Source of the DNA: JACCZX01 sp963829995
GTDB lineage: Bacteria > Pseudomonadota > Gammaproteobacteria > Burkholderiales > Burkholderiaceae_F
Assembly (NCBI GenBank): GCA_963829995.1
Contig: CAWHKW010000035.1
Coordinates: 32,403 to 96,402 of the forward strand
Reading direction: 5' to 3'
Length of the DNA: 64,000 nt
Part shown: piece after piece, positions 25,324 to 35,139 of the stretch
Layout: each line of letters starts with the position of its first letter
Numbering within the stretch: the stretch's first letter is position 1
Notes under the pieces: model-generated
The model's database searches: none
What the model was told of the DNA's origin: nothing
Seen by the model: the letters and a program-made list of their open reading frames with translations, nothing else
Translations under genes and position numbers: made by a program

Positions 25324-25689
25324 ATGAAATCGACAGATGTCGTTGCCGCGCTCGCTGCACTAGCTCAGGACACCCGGTTGCATATCTTCCGACTGCTTGT
25401 ACAGCAGGGCAAAAGCGGATTGGCTGCAGGCGAAATCGCCGAGCAACTCGGTGTTTCACCTGCGACGCTGTCGTTTCACCTAAAGGAGCTGGCCCACGCG
25501 AAGCTGATCACCGCTCGGCAAGACGGGCGATTCATCTTTTACTCAGCCAATTTCGCGGTAATGAATCGCCTTCTTGGATTTCTGACCGAGAACTGCTGTG
25601 CGGTTGACGGCGGCGCCTGCGGGCCCGGCGCCGCTGATTGCGCTCCTTTGTCCACTAACTCCAACTCTCGAAGAAAGGTAAAAGCATGA
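25324..25689 (+). CDS. arsR: ArsR-family arsenic-responsive repressor
   Basis: A 121-residue winged-helix regulator. The HTH is GEIAEQLGVSPATLSFHLKEL near 37-57 and the wing is ITARQDGRFIFYSANF. Instead of the CxCxxC of plasmid ArsR, cysteines are near the C-terminus (ENCC near 90, then single Cys residues in GGACG and DCAP), as in the Acidithiobacillus-type ArsR that binds As(III) with C-terminal cysteines. It overlaps arsI by 4 nt. Confidence 0.92.
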   Translation: MKSTDVVAALAALAQDTRLHIFRLLVQQGKSGLAAGEIAEQLGVSPATLSFHLKELAHAKLITARQDGRFIFYSANFAVMNRLLGFLTENCCAVDGGACGPGAADCAPLSTNSNSRRKVKA

Positions 25690-26180
25690 AACGCTTCCAT
25701 GTACATGTTGCAGTCAAGGATCTCGAATCGAGCATCCGCTTTTATTCGGCGCTTTTCGGCACTGATCCGACGGTGAGCAAATCGGATTACGCGAAGTGGA
25801 TGGTCGATGATCCTCGAATCAACTTCGCAATCTCGCAGCGCGGAGAAAAGGTCGGCGTCAACCATCTGGGATTGCAGGTCGATTCTGACGATGAGCTGGA
25901 GGCGCTTCGCGAGCAGGCGGAATCAGCTGACCTGGTCGCTGCGGCCGAAAAAGGCCAGAGCTGCTGCTATGCGCGGTCCGACAAGTACTGGTACACGGAT
26001 CCACAGGGAGTGGCGTGGGAGACCTACCATACGCTGAAGCAAGTGGAGTTCTTCAACGGCGACAACGGCACAGTCTCACAGTGCGGCGCCAAGACCGAGG
26101 CGCAGGCATCGTGCTGCACGCCAGCGACCGCATCGCAGGCAAGCAAAGTCGAGCGCGCAAGCGCCGGCTGCTGCAGTTAG
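25686..26180 (+). CDS. arsI: ArsI/CadI-type glyoxalase-fold protein (probable C-As lyase)
   Basis: A 164-residue vicinal-oxygen-chelate protein. It starts FHVHVAVKDLESSIRFYSALFG, has the metal-ligand His in VNHLGLQVD, and the ArsI hallmark CCYARSDKYW, whose vicinal cysteines bind trivalent organoarsenical in characterised ArsI. WETYHT carries the Glu ligand. The C-terminus ends with further cysteine pairs (SCCTP, AGCCS). ArsI cleaves the C-As bond of methylarsenite with Fe(II) and O2, so it would need oxygen; in anaerobes some homologues may only bind arsenic. Second gene of the ars operon. Confidence 0.85.
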   Translation: MKRFHVHVAVKDLESSIRFYSALFGTDPTVSKSDYAKWMVDDPRINFAISQRGEKVGVNHLGLQVDSDDELEALREQAESADLVAAAEKGQSCCYARSDKYWYTDPQGVAWETYHTLKQVEFFNGDNGTVSQCGAKTEAQASCCTPATASQASKVERASAGCCS

Positions 26181-26189
26181 CGACGTATC

Positions 26190-26693
26190 GTGAGTGAGCA
26201 ACCCAAGCACGTGTTGTTCCTCTGCACCGGCAACTCCGCACGTTCGATCATCGCCGAAGTATTGCTGAATGCGCAGACGAAACAGCCGGGCCGCTTCATC
26301 GCTCATAGCGCCGGCAGTCATCCGACCGGGCGCGTCAACCCGATGACGATCGAGGTGTTTCGACGAAGCGGATTGCCGACCGATGGGCTGCGCAGCAAAA
26401 GCTGGGACGAGTTTGCGCAGCCCAATGCACCGAAGCTCCAATACATATTCACCGTCTGCGACGACGCGGCTGGCGAGATGTGCCCGGTATGGCCCGGGCA
26501 ACCGGTAACGGCGCATTGGGGCGTTGAAGACCCGGCCGCCGTTGAGGGCGACGAAGAGACAATGCGCCAAGCATTCATGCGCGCGTTCACGACACTGCAG
26601 CGCCGACTCGACCTGTTTGTGAGTCTGCCGCTCGAGAAGCTGGACAAGCTCGCGCTGAAGGAGCAGCTCGACTCGATCGGCAAAGTTGGCTAA
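26190..26693 (+). CDS. arsC: Arsenate reductase, low-molecular-weight phosphatase type
   Basis: A 167-residue protein with the P-loop LFLCTGNSARSIIAE near residues 9-23 and the later FTVCDDAAGEMCPVWPG segment holding the further redox cysteines. It reduces arsenate to arsenite, which Acr3 then exports. Start is GTG 26190, 9 nt after the arsI stop. The C-terminal helix (LEKLDKLALKEQLDSIGKVG) is as in proteobacterial members. Confidence 0.92.
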   Translation: MSEQPKHVLFLCTGNSARSIIAEVLLNAQTKQPGRFIAHSAGSHPTGRVNPMTIEVFRRSGLPTDGLRSKSWDEFAQPNAPKLQYIFTVCDDAAGEMCPVWPGQPVTAHWGVEDPAAVEGDEETMRQAFMRAFTTLQRRLDLFVSLPLEKLDKLALKEQLDSIGKVG

Positions 26694-26708
26694 TCGGAAC
26701 CACATCGC

Positions 26709-27791
26709 ATGACCAGCGAAATCGCCATTGCGGCACGACCTGCTGAAGGCATGAGCGCCTTCGAGCGCTACCTGACGATCTGGGTCGCGTTGTGCATTGT
26801 CGCCGGCATCGTCATCGGGCAGGTGTTCCCGGCGCCGATCCAGGCGATCGGCGCGCTGGAAGTAGCGCGCGTCAACTTACCGGTGGGCGTCCTGATCTGG
26901 GTGATGATCATCCCGATGCTGCTGCGGATCGACTTTGCCGCGCTCGGGCAGGTCAAAGACCACGTGCGCGGCATCGCCGTGACTCTGGTAATCAACTGGC
27001 TGGTGAAGCCCTTTTCAATGGCGCTGCTTGCCTGGATCTTCGTCAAACAATTGTTTGCACCGTGGCTGCCACCGGACCAGATCGACAGCTACGTCGCTGG
27101 CCTGATTCTGCTGGCCGCGGCACCGTGCACCGCAATGGTGTTCGTGTGGAGCCGCCTCACCAACGGCGACCCCTACTTCACGCTGACACAGGTAGCGCTC
27201 AACGACACGATCATGATCTTCGCGTTCGCGCCAATCGTGGCGCTGCTGCTGGGTGTGGCGTCGATTACGGTGCCGTGGGACACACTGCTCACGTCGGTGG
27301 CGCTGTACATCGTCGTGCCCGTGATCGTGGCGCAGATTGTCCGCGGAGCAGTACTGCGTCGCGGCGGACCGCAGGCCCTGAGCCAACTACTTCATCGGCT
27401 CTCGCCATGGTCAATCCTGGCATTGCTGGTCACGCTCATCCTGTTATTCGCGTTCCAGGGCGAGCAGATTCTGAAGCAGCCGCTCGTCATTGCGCTGCTG
27501 GCGGTGCCGATCTTGATCCAGGTGTTCTTCAACGCTACGGCGGCTTATCTTGCAAATCGGGCTCTCGGCGAACGGCACAGCGTCGCGTGTCCCTCCACAC
27601 TGATCGGTGCCTCGAACTTCTTCGAGCTCGCAGTCGCTGCCGCGATCAGCCTGTTCGGGTTCAACTCCGGCGCAGCGCTTGCGACCGTAGTCGGGGTGCT
27701 GATTGAAGTGCCCCTGATGCTAGTGGTGGTCCGTGTAGTGAACGCCAGCAAAGGCTGGTACGAATCAGCGGCAAAGGTGCCAACTCACTAG
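26709..27791 (+). CDS. acr3: Arsenite efflux permease Acr3
   Basis: A 360-residue, ten-helix arsenite/H+ antiporter of the bile/arsenite/riboflavin transporter family. The start of helix 1 is LTIWVALCIVAGIVIGQVFP; the family Cys-containing APCTAMVFVWSRLTNGDP near 140-157 and the VPWDTLLTSVALYIVVPVI helix are present. Last gene of arsR-I-C-acr3. Its TAG stop overlaps the nuoN stop on the other strand by two bases (27789-27790), so the two genes converge with no spacer. Confidence 0.95.
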   Translation: MTSEIAIAARPAEGMSAFERYLTIWVALCIVAGIVIGQVFPAPIQAIGALEVARVNLPVGVLIWVMIIPMLLRIDFAALGQVKDHVRGIAVTLVINWLVKPFSMALLAWIFVKQLFAPWLPPDQIDSYVAGLILLAAAPCTAMVFVWSRLTNGDPYFTLTQVALNDTIMIFAFAPIVALLLGVASITVPWDTLLTSVALYIVVPVIVAQIVRGAVLRRGGPQALSQLLHRLSPWSILALLVTLILLFAFQGEQILKQPLVIALLAVPILIQVFFNATAAYLANRALGERHSVACPSTLIGASNFFELAVAAAISLFGFNSGAALATVVGVLIEVPLMLVVVRVVNASKGWYESAAKVPTH

Positions 27792-29173
27792 CCGATCACC
27801 CAGCCGGGAAACACGCCAACCAGAACGGCAGCCACAAGGCAAATCACCGTCGCTCCCAGCGCGTAGCGACTGACGCGAGTCTGGCGCGACTGCGCCGTCT
27901 GCGTCCTTCATGAACAGATGCTGGATCACGCGCAGATAGAAGTAGAGTCCCGAGGTAGCTGCCGACGAGACCCAGCACCGCATACGCCGTGTATCCGGCC
28001 GCCATCACGTTCTTGAAAATCAGGAACTTCGCAACGAAGCCTGGGAACGGCGGGATGCCGGCCAACGACAGCATTGCAATGCCGATCATCACGGCGGCAA
28101 AAGGCTTGCGATGAGCGAGCCCGCTTAGGTGTTGCAGCCGGTCGCGCGCGGTGTCGTCATCGTTGCGCGGAAGCGCCGCGAAGGCCAGCACGTTCATTAC
28201 GCCATACGCCAGCACATAGAACGCAACCGCTTCAAAGCGACCGGCGCCCTCCCCAGAAACGCATAGAACAGATAACCGGCATGCGCGATCGACGAGTACG
28301 CGATCATGCGGCGCAAGCTCTGCTGGCGCATCGCTGCGAGATTGCCCCAGACGATCGATGCGAGCGGAAGCCAGGCGAGCAGCTCAACCGAAAAGGAAGA
28401 TATGCGTCGCTGTGCCAAATAGCCGCACGACGGCGAGCAAGAACGCCAGCCTTGATGATCGCAGCCATATAGGCGGTCACGGGCACCGCCGCGGCTTCGT
28501 AGGCATCGGGCGCCCAGGCGTGGAACGGGACCACCGCGGCCTTAAGAAAAAAGGCGGCAATCACCAGCGCAACGGCCATCTGCGCCATCGCATCGGCGGA
28601 GCCCAGTGCCTCGCGAAACGTCGCCAGCTCCAACGAGCCGGTGCCGCCGTACAGCAGCGAGGCGCCCATCAAGAGCGTCGCCGACGCGGTGCCGCCGAGC
28701 ACCAGGTACTTCAGCGCCGCTTCGGCGCTTTCCGGCCGCCGGTATGCCAGCAGCACCAGCGCATACACCGGCAGAGACATCAGCTCGAGCCCGAGGAACA
28801 GCGTCAGAAAGCTTTCCGAAGACACCAGTACGCACGCACCGTACAGCGATGACAACAGCAAAATATGGAACTGCGGTTCGGCGAAGTCATCACGTGCAAG
28901 CAGCAGCACCGGGATCGCAAGCGCGAGAATCAGCGCCTTGGATAACGTGGCGGTGGGGTCCACCATCAGCTGCCCCGGGAAAGGCGCGGTACCGAAACCG
29001 CCCGAGTGCAGTGCAAGCGAAGCAAGTGCCGCGAGTACGACCGCGAGCAGCGATATCGGCAGCGCGTTCCAGCGCCGGCTCGCCACGATCTCGACAGCGA
29101 TCAGCAGCACGATCGCGCCCAGCAAAATGTGTTCGGGCAGCATCCCGATCACAACCGCAACCACCGGGTTCAT
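27788..29173 (-). CDS. nuoN: NADH-quinone oxidoreductase subunit N (several frameshifts)
   Basis: Start ATG 29173 gives MLPEHILLGAIVLLIAVEI after a short lead; the antiporter-like core is intact to about 28450 (YKYLVLGG-type LKYLVLGGTASATLLMGASL, VPFHAWAPDAYEAA). Indels near 28450, 28390, 28250 and 27930 must be allowed to continue through RMIAYSSIAHAGYLFYAFLG, LSLAGIPPFPGFVAKFLIF and the end VGVFPGWVIG. Length is about 460 residues, as usual. It forms part of the proton-pumping membrane arm. The stop overlaps the acr3 stop; the start overlaps nuoM (ATGA). Confidence 0.85.
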
Positions 29174-30714
29174 CGCTCGTCCCTGATAACGCCAATCGGC
29201 GCGGCGATGCGCTGCTCGCTGACCAACTGCTCGAAATTGCTTCGCCGCGAGCTCGGTCTTGCGCATCGGCTCGTCGGGATAGAGCCCCAGCGCGAATACT
29301 GCAGCGACGATCGCTACCAGGATTGTTTTCTCGCGGGCGCTCAGATCGGTAAACGGCTGGTGCGGCGCCTTGACTGCACCGAACAAAAAGCGCTGCGCGA
29401 ACACCAGCATGTAGAGCGCGCCGAGCACGACGCCACCGCACGGCACTGACGCTGATGATCAGCGGGTAACTGTTGCCTTGCTGATGCAACGGCCACGCGG
29501 ACAGGAAAGCGCCGAGCAGGGCCAGAAACTCACCCGTGAATCCGCTCGTGGTCGGCAGCCCGATCGCCGCCAGCGTCAGAATCGCGAAGAACACCGAATA
29601 AACCGGCAGGATTCTGGCAAGCCCTCCGTACGCGGCGAGATCACGCGTATGGCAGCGCTCGTAGATCATGCCGACCATCAGAAACAGTCCCGCTGCGACG
29701 ACGCCGTGGCTGACCATCTGAATCAACGCGCCTTGAATGCCGAGCAGATCAAGGCTGATCAGACCCAGCATCACATAGCCCAGATGGCTGATCGACGAGT
29801 ACGCAATGATCTTCTTGATATCGGTCTGCACCAGCGCCAGGCACGCGCCGTAAATGATGCTGATCACGGCGAGTGTTGCGATCGCCGGCGCAAGCATCCG
29901 CGTGGCGTCGGGAAACAGCGGGAACGCGAGCTTCATGAATCCGTACGTTCCCATTTTCAGCAGCACACCGGCCAGGATCACCGAGCCTGCGGTCGGCGCC
30001 TCGACGTGCGCGTCGGGAAGCCACGTATGCAGCGGCACCATCGGCACTTTGATCGCGAACGACAGCGCGAACGCGGCCAGCAGCACGGTCTGCACCGGCA
30101 GCGAAAGCTGGGCGCGATAAAGTCGGCGAATGCAAACGACGTGATTCCCGTCGTTGTGTACAGCGAATACACGAGGTAGATCACTGCTGCGAGCATCAGG
30201 ATGCTGCCGAACGCGGTGTACAGCACGAACTTCAGCGTCGCGTAGATGCGGCGCTCCCCGCCCCAGATACCGATGATCAGAAACAGCGGAATCAGCATCG
30301 CCTCCCAGAACAGATAGAAGACGAAGAGATCCTGCGCGACGAACGTCCCGAGCATCGTGAACTGCAGCAGGAACACCATCGAGTAAAACAACTTCTGCTG
30401 CTGGCGGATCGCGGTGAATGCGCCGGCGACGACCAGCGGCGCGAGGAACGCGGTCAGCAGAACCAGCAGGATGTTGTAGCCGTCGAGCCCGATCTGGTAG
30501 TACACGCCCCAGCGGCAATCCATGGCAGGCGCGTTTCAAACTGCAGTCCCGGCACCGAAGGGATCGAACCGTGTGTACAGCCACGCCACCAACACAAATT
30601 GCAGCACCATGGTCGCCAGCGAAACGGCTTTGACACTCCGGCATCGGCACGCGCCGGCATCGCGATCATCGCCGCGATGCCGATCAATGGCAGGTACAAG
30701 ACCACGTTCAGCAA
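29170..30714 (-). CDS. nuoM: NADH-quinone oxidoreductase subunit M (several frameshifts)
   Basis: Begins MLNVVLYLPLIGIAAMIAMP at 30714, 6 nt after the nuoL stop. Indels near 30640, 30535, 30115, 29445 and 29240 break it. Conserved segments occur in order: YYQIGLDGYNILLVLLTAF, FVFYLFWEAMLIPLFLIIG (functional Glu in WEAMLIP), VPLHTWLPDAHVEAPTAGSV, IAYSSISHLGYVMLG, and LGALYMLVFAQRFLFG. The true C-terminus, in the shifted frame, ends GVIRDER with TGA overlapping the nuoN ATG. About 510 residues in all; a proton-pumping subunit. Confidence 0.85.
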
Positions 30715-30720
30715 GCGGCT

Positions 30721-32605
30721 TCAGCCATGGCGCCAGCCCCAGGCGAGCGAAGCGACGATTCCGGCGAGCACAAGGAACGCGTAAAAGTGCAGTTGGCCGG
30801 TTTGCAATCGCGCCCAGCGCTGCGGCGCTGTAGTTCGGCCCAGCGCGGCAATCGAGTGCAGTGATCCGTCGATCAAGGCGCGGTCGCCTATCCGCAGCAA
30901 TACGTGGTCGGAAATCCAGTAAAGCGGACGCCCGATCAGTGCCGCGTAAATCTCGTCGATGTAGTACTTGCCCGAAAGGACCCGATAGAGGACAGCAAAC
31001 CGGTCGCGTATCTGCTCGCCCAATCGCGAGCGGCCGCCGAACAGCAATGCCGCAAGCGCAAGACCCCGCGAACGCGATGACGATCGACGCCACAACGATC
31101 GGACTGTGTGAAGCGCTGCAGGTTCCAGGCGTTATCGATGGCAGAGGCAACATCGGCTCGAGGTAGTGCGGCACCGGGATAAACCCGCCGACGGTCGAAA
31201 GCGCCGCCAGCACGATCAGGATTCCGGTCATCGACCACGGAGATTCGTGCACGTGGTGCTCGGTGGCTGCATCCATGCGCGACTTGCCGAAGAATGTCAG
31301 CCACAGCAGCCGGAACATGTAGATCGCGGTCAGCAGCGCGGTTGCCGCCGCCAGTGCAAACAGCCAGGCTGAGCCTCCGCGGCCGCTCGCGTAGGCGAAC
31401 CACAGGATCTCGTCCTTCGAGAAGAAACCGGCAAGCGGGGGCAGGCCCGCGATCGCACCGGTAGCAATCGCGAACGTCACGAACGTAATCGGAATCCTGC
31501 GCGCAAGGCCGCCCATCTTGCGAATGTCCTGCTCGCCACTGAGCGCATGGATCACGCTGCCGGCGCCGAGGAACAGGCACGCTTTGAAGAATGCGTGAGT
31601 GCAACAGATGAAAGATCGCAACGCCGTAGGCGCCGACGCCGAGCGCGACAAACATCAGGCCAAGCTGCGAGATCGTCGAATAGGCAAGGACCTTCTTGAT
31701 ATCGGTCTGCACCAGCGCGATCGTCGCGGCGAAGAAAGCCGTAGCCACGCCGATGGTGGCGATCAAAGCACTCGCTTCGGCTGCGTTGCACATAAATGCC
31801 CGCCATACGCGCGACCAGGTACACGCCGGCGGTCACCATCGTCGCGGCATGGATCAATGCGGACACCGGTGTCGGGCCCGCCATCGCGTCGGGCAGCCAC
31901 ACATGCAGCGGAATCTGCGCTGACTTGCCGGTGGCACCAATGAAAAGCAGAACACCGACCAGCGCTGCCGACACCGCTGGCGTTGTGCCACTGATGAACG
32001 CCGCATTGATCCGATCCATGTCGAGCGTGCCGAACGCCTGGAACAGAACGAACATTCCCAGCAGAAAGCCGGCGTCACCGATCCGATTGGTGATGAACGC
32101 CTTGGTCCCGGCGCGGGCCTTGTCGGCATCGTCAAACCAAAACCCGATCAACAGGTAAGACGCCAGTCCGACACCTTCCCATCCGACGAACAGCACCAGC
32201 AAAGAACGCCCCAACACCAGCAGCAGCATGAAAAACAGAAACAGGTTCAGATAGGCGAAGTAGCGTGCGTAGCTCGCGTCGTCCTTCATGTAGCCGATCG
32301 AATAGATGTGGATCAGCGAGCCGACGCCGGTGACGATCAGCGTCATCACCGCAGCCAGGCGGTCGAAGTAGAACGCGATCTCGAAGGTGCGGTCGCCGAT
32401 CGTCGCCCAGCGATAAACCGTTTCGATCAACGCGGCATCGCGCGTGCCGAGATCGGTAGAAGCACATCACGACGATCGCGAATGCCGCCAGCGGCAGCCC
32501 GCAGCCCACTACCGACACGAAGCGCGGCCCGAGCCGGCGGCCAATCAGCCCGTTGACCAAAAAGCCAAGCAGCGGCAACACAACGATCCATGTCAGCTGG
32601 CCCAT
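30721..32605 (-). CDS. nuoL: NADH-quinone oxidoreductase subunit L (several frameshifts)
   Basis: Starts at ATG 32605 (WIVVLPLLGFLVNGLIGRR). Indels near 32455, 31795, 31600 and 31065 are needed. Conserved parts include FVGWEGVGLASYLLIGFW, AFITNRIGDAGFLLGMF, IPLHVWLPDAMAGPTPVSAL, VKKVLAYSTISQLG-type IKKVLAYSTISQLGLM, THAFFKACLFLGAGSVIHAL, and the C-terminal lateral-helix region (KYYIDEIYAALIGRPLYWIS) ending SLAWGWRHG. About 627 residues. It is the distal antiporter-like subunit of complex I. Confidence 0.86.
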
Positions 32606-32611
32606 GCGCCG

Positions 32612-32914
32612 TCAGCCCTTTAGATCGCTGTAGGCATTGAGGTCGAGCACACGCTTGGAGCGCACCAGCAGCAGCACGATCGGAATTCCGATCGCGATCT
32701 CGGCAGCCGCAACGACGAAGATCAGGAAGACGAGCACCGCTGCGCTGGCATCGCCAGTGTGCTGCATGAAGCTGACCAGACTCAGGTTGACGCCATTGAG
32801 CATCAGCTCCATGCACATCAGCATCACCAGCGCATTGCGGCGGATGATGACGCCAAGCAGCCCCAACGCGAACAACGCGGCGGCAAGCGCCAGCAGCAGC
32901 TCGACCTTAGCCAC
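32612..32914 (-). CDS. nuoK: NADH-quinone oxidoreductase subunit K
   Basis: A 100-residue three-helix subunit; Glu residues in MLMCMELMLNGVNLSLV and AAAEIAIGIPIVLLL match the conserved channel glutamates. I start at GTG 32914, which overlaps the nuoJ stop by 8 nt and gives the usual length; a longer frame from 32944 adds ten residues inside nuoJ. The end DLNAYSDLKG matches the family. Confidence 0.92.
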   Translation of the reverse strand: MAKVELLLALAAALFALGLLGVIIRRNALVMLMCMELMLNGVNLSLVSFMQHTGDASAAVLVFLIFVVAAAEIAIGIPIVLLLVRSKRVLDLNAYSDLKG

Positions 32915-33419
32915 GAGTTCTGCGCCCCACCTGCAGGATCGCAAGCGCCGCGACGACGGCGACCACCAGCAGAACCGACGTCAACTCGAAGTGCAGCCAG
33001 TATTCATTCAAGAACACCACCGAGAACGGCTGCACGCCGAACGACGCTGTCGTCGAAGTCGTCGAGTTTGACGATTGACCAAACGCACCCACCAAGCCGT
33101 ACGCCAGCGCAGCGACCAGCAGAACGAACGCGATAGCGCCGGGCACGATCATCCGCGAGTACCGTTGCGTGAACGACGAATCGCGCACGTCGATCAGCAT
33201 GATCGCGTACACCATGAACACCATCACTGCGCCGACGTAGATCAGCACCTGAAACACGGCGATGACGTGTACCCCGAGCAGTGCATAGATGGCGGCGAGC
33301 GACAACATCGTCACGATCAATGCCAGCGCGACACGCATCGGGTGCCGCAGCACCAGCATCAGCAGTGCCGACACGAGTGCCAGCGCAGCGAAAAGTGCGA
33401 GAAGGGCTGTCTCGATCAT
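32907..33419 (-). CDS. nuoJ: NADH-quinone oxidoreductase subunit J
   Basis: A 170-residue, five-helix membrane subunit with ALLGVHVIAVFQVLIYVGAV and MVFMVYAIMLIDVRD typical of NuoJ. It overlaps nuoI by 4 nt at its start and nuoK at its end. A Ser/Thr-rich loop (SSNSTTSTTASFG) precedes the last helix. Confidence 0.93.
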   Translation of the reverse strand: MIETALLALFAALALVSALLMLVLRHPMRVALALIVTMLSLAAIYALLGVHVIAVFQVLIYVGAVMVFMVYAIMLIDVRDSSFTQRYSRMIVPGAIAFVLLVAALAYGLVGAFGQSSNSTTSTTASFGVQPFSVVFLNEYWLHFELTSVLLVVAVVAALAILQVGRRTRG

Positions 33420-33985
33420 CTCGGGCTGTCGCTGACAGGTGCCGGCGGATAAGGCTTGGCAACGTCGCGCTGCGGGTTCCAGTTCAGCAGTTCCTCACGA
33501 CCCAGCCACAACGTGCTGCGGTCGAACGTGGGCAAACCGGGGACTTCCTTGACCATCCGTATCGCATCTTCCGGGCACGCTTCGACGCACAGTCCGCAGA
33601 AAATGCAGCGCGAATAGTCGATCTCGAAGCGCGCCGGAAATTTCGGATGCACGGGATCGGCGGGATCAAACCCCGCTTCGATCTCGATCACCTTCGCCGG
33701 GCACACGGTCGCGCACATGTTGCAGGCGATGCACTGCGGCCTGCCGTCGGGCCGCTGCGTCAAGATGTGCTTGCCCCGATTGCCGCGCGCGTAATCGGCG
33801 CGCGTCTCTTCGGGGTAATACGTCGTCAGCGCGCCTTTGCGGAACGTCATCCAGCGAAACATGTTGCGCACAAAAACACCGCCGGTGATAAACAGTCCGC
33901 GCAGGATTTCCGGCAGATACGCGAGCTCCCACAGTCCCATCGTTGGACGGTTCCAGTACTGCTTGCGGCGATAGGGTTTTTTCAC
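33416..33985 (-). CDS. nuoI: NADH-quinone oxidoreductase subunit I (2[4Fe-4S])
   Basis: A 189-residue Fe-S protein that carries electrons to the N2 cluster. Both motifs are present: CIACNMCATVCPAKV and CIFCGLCVEACPEDAI. I use GTG 33985, which overlaps the nuoH stop (GTGA); a later ATG in MGLWELAYLPEIL would remove a basic 15-residue lead. C-terminus LNWNPQRDVAKPYPPAPVS is normal for Betaproteobacteria. Confidence 0.93.
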   Translation of the reverse strand: MKKPYRRKQYWNRPTMGLWELAYLPEILRGLFITGGVFVRNMFRWMTFRKGALTTYYPEETRADYARGNRGKHILTQRPDGRPQCIACNMCATVCPAKVIEIEAGFDPADPVHPKFPARFEIDYSRCIFCGLCVEACPEDAIRMVKEVPGLPTFDRSTLWLGREELLNWNPQRDVAKPYPPAPVSDSPR

Positions 33986-35139
33986 GCCGGGCTCGCCCCT
34001 AAGAGCCACACTACGACCGCTGTCACAACGAGGTTCGCGATCGCCAACGGGAACATGAACTTCCACGCGAAGCGCAGCAATTGGTCGTAGCGGAAACGGG
34101 GCAGCGTCCAGCGCACCAGAATCTGGAAGCTGCAGACGATCAGCACTTTTGCCAGAAATACGCCGAGCTGGATGATGACGACCGCCCAATGCGGAAGCTC
34201 GATCGTGCTGCCACCGGGGAAGACGAATCCCGAGTCGGTCATGAACGGCAGGTTGTATCCGCCGAGGAACAGCGTCGTGAACAACGCGCCGATGATCGCG
34301 ATCTCGATGAACTCGGCGAACATGAACAGGCCCATTTTCATCGCGCTGTACTCGGTGTAGTACCCGGCGATCAGCTCCGACTCGGCCTCCGGCAGATCGA
34401 ACGGGATGCGCTTGTTCTCGGCGATCGCGGCGACCATGAACAGGATCGCCGCGAATGGCTGGTAAACGATCCCCCACGCCGGAAGAAAACCCAACAGCAC
34501 GCCCGATTGATGGCGCGCGATCTCTCCAAGGTCGAGCGTGCCGTAGATCAGAATCAGGCCGAGGACGGTGAGCGCGATGATCAACTCATAGGAAATCATC
34601 TGCGAGCCGGCGCGCAGCGCGCCGAGCATCGAGAACTTGTTGTTCGACGACCAGCCAGCGAGCATTGCGCCGATGATCGTGATGCCGCTAAACGCAAAGA
34701 CGATCAAAATCCCCGCATCGAGATTCGCGATCTGCAGCGGGTAAGTGCGGTCGCCGAACCAATCGGCGACTGCAGGTACGCCGCTGAACAGTGTCGCCGG
34801 CACCAGCGTGCCGCCGAACGGAATCACCGCGAACACCAGCAGCACCGGCGTGAACACGACCCAGGGCCCCAATGCATACGCGACGCGGTCGTAGCTATCC
34901 GGCTTGAAGTCCTCCTTCAGCAGCATCTTCAATCCGTCGGCCAACCCATGAAACAAGCCGAGCCAGACCAACTTGATTTGAGTGAAGGGAATGCGCACGT
35001 AAGCGCGGTTCGCACCGATGCGATCCGACATGATCGCCGCCTGTTTACGCTCGACCCAGGTCAGCACGGTGCCGAAAATCAACAGCACCGTGATCGCATA
35101 GGTGATGTAGACAATCGCGATCACCAGGTCCTGGATCAT
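33982..35139 (-). CDS. nuoH: NADH-quinone oxidoreductase subunit H
   Basis: A 385-residue membrane subunit at the quinone site. Conserved stretches are LTWVERKQAAIMSDRIGANRA-type near 27-47, GLFHGLADGLKMLLKEDFKP, SMLGALRAGSQMISYEL and IPFDLPEAESELIAGYYTEY. It is longer than the ~325-350 residues usual elsewhere, mainly through a loop near 110-140 (VPATLFSGVPAVADWFG). ATG 35139 overlaps the nuoG stop (ATGA). Confidence 0.93.
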   Translation of the reverse strand: MIQDLVIAIVYITYAITVLLIFGTVLTWVERKQAAIMSDRIGANRAYVRIPFTQIKLVWLGLFHGLADGLKMLLKEDFKPDSYDRVAYALGPWVVFTPVLLVFAVIPFGGTLVPATLFSGVPAVADWFGDRTYPLQIANLDAGILIVFAFSGITIIGAMLAGWSSNNKFSMLGALRAGSQMISYELIIALTVLGLILIYGTLDLGEIARHQSGVLLGFLPAWGIVYQPFAAILFMVAAIAENKRIPFDLPEAESELIAGYYTEYSAMKMGLFMFAEFIEIAIIGALFTTLFLGGYNLPFMTDSGFVFPGGSTIELPHWAVVIIQLGVFLAKVLIVCSFQILVRWTLPRFRYDQLLRFAWKFMFPLAIANLVVTAVVVWLLGASPA

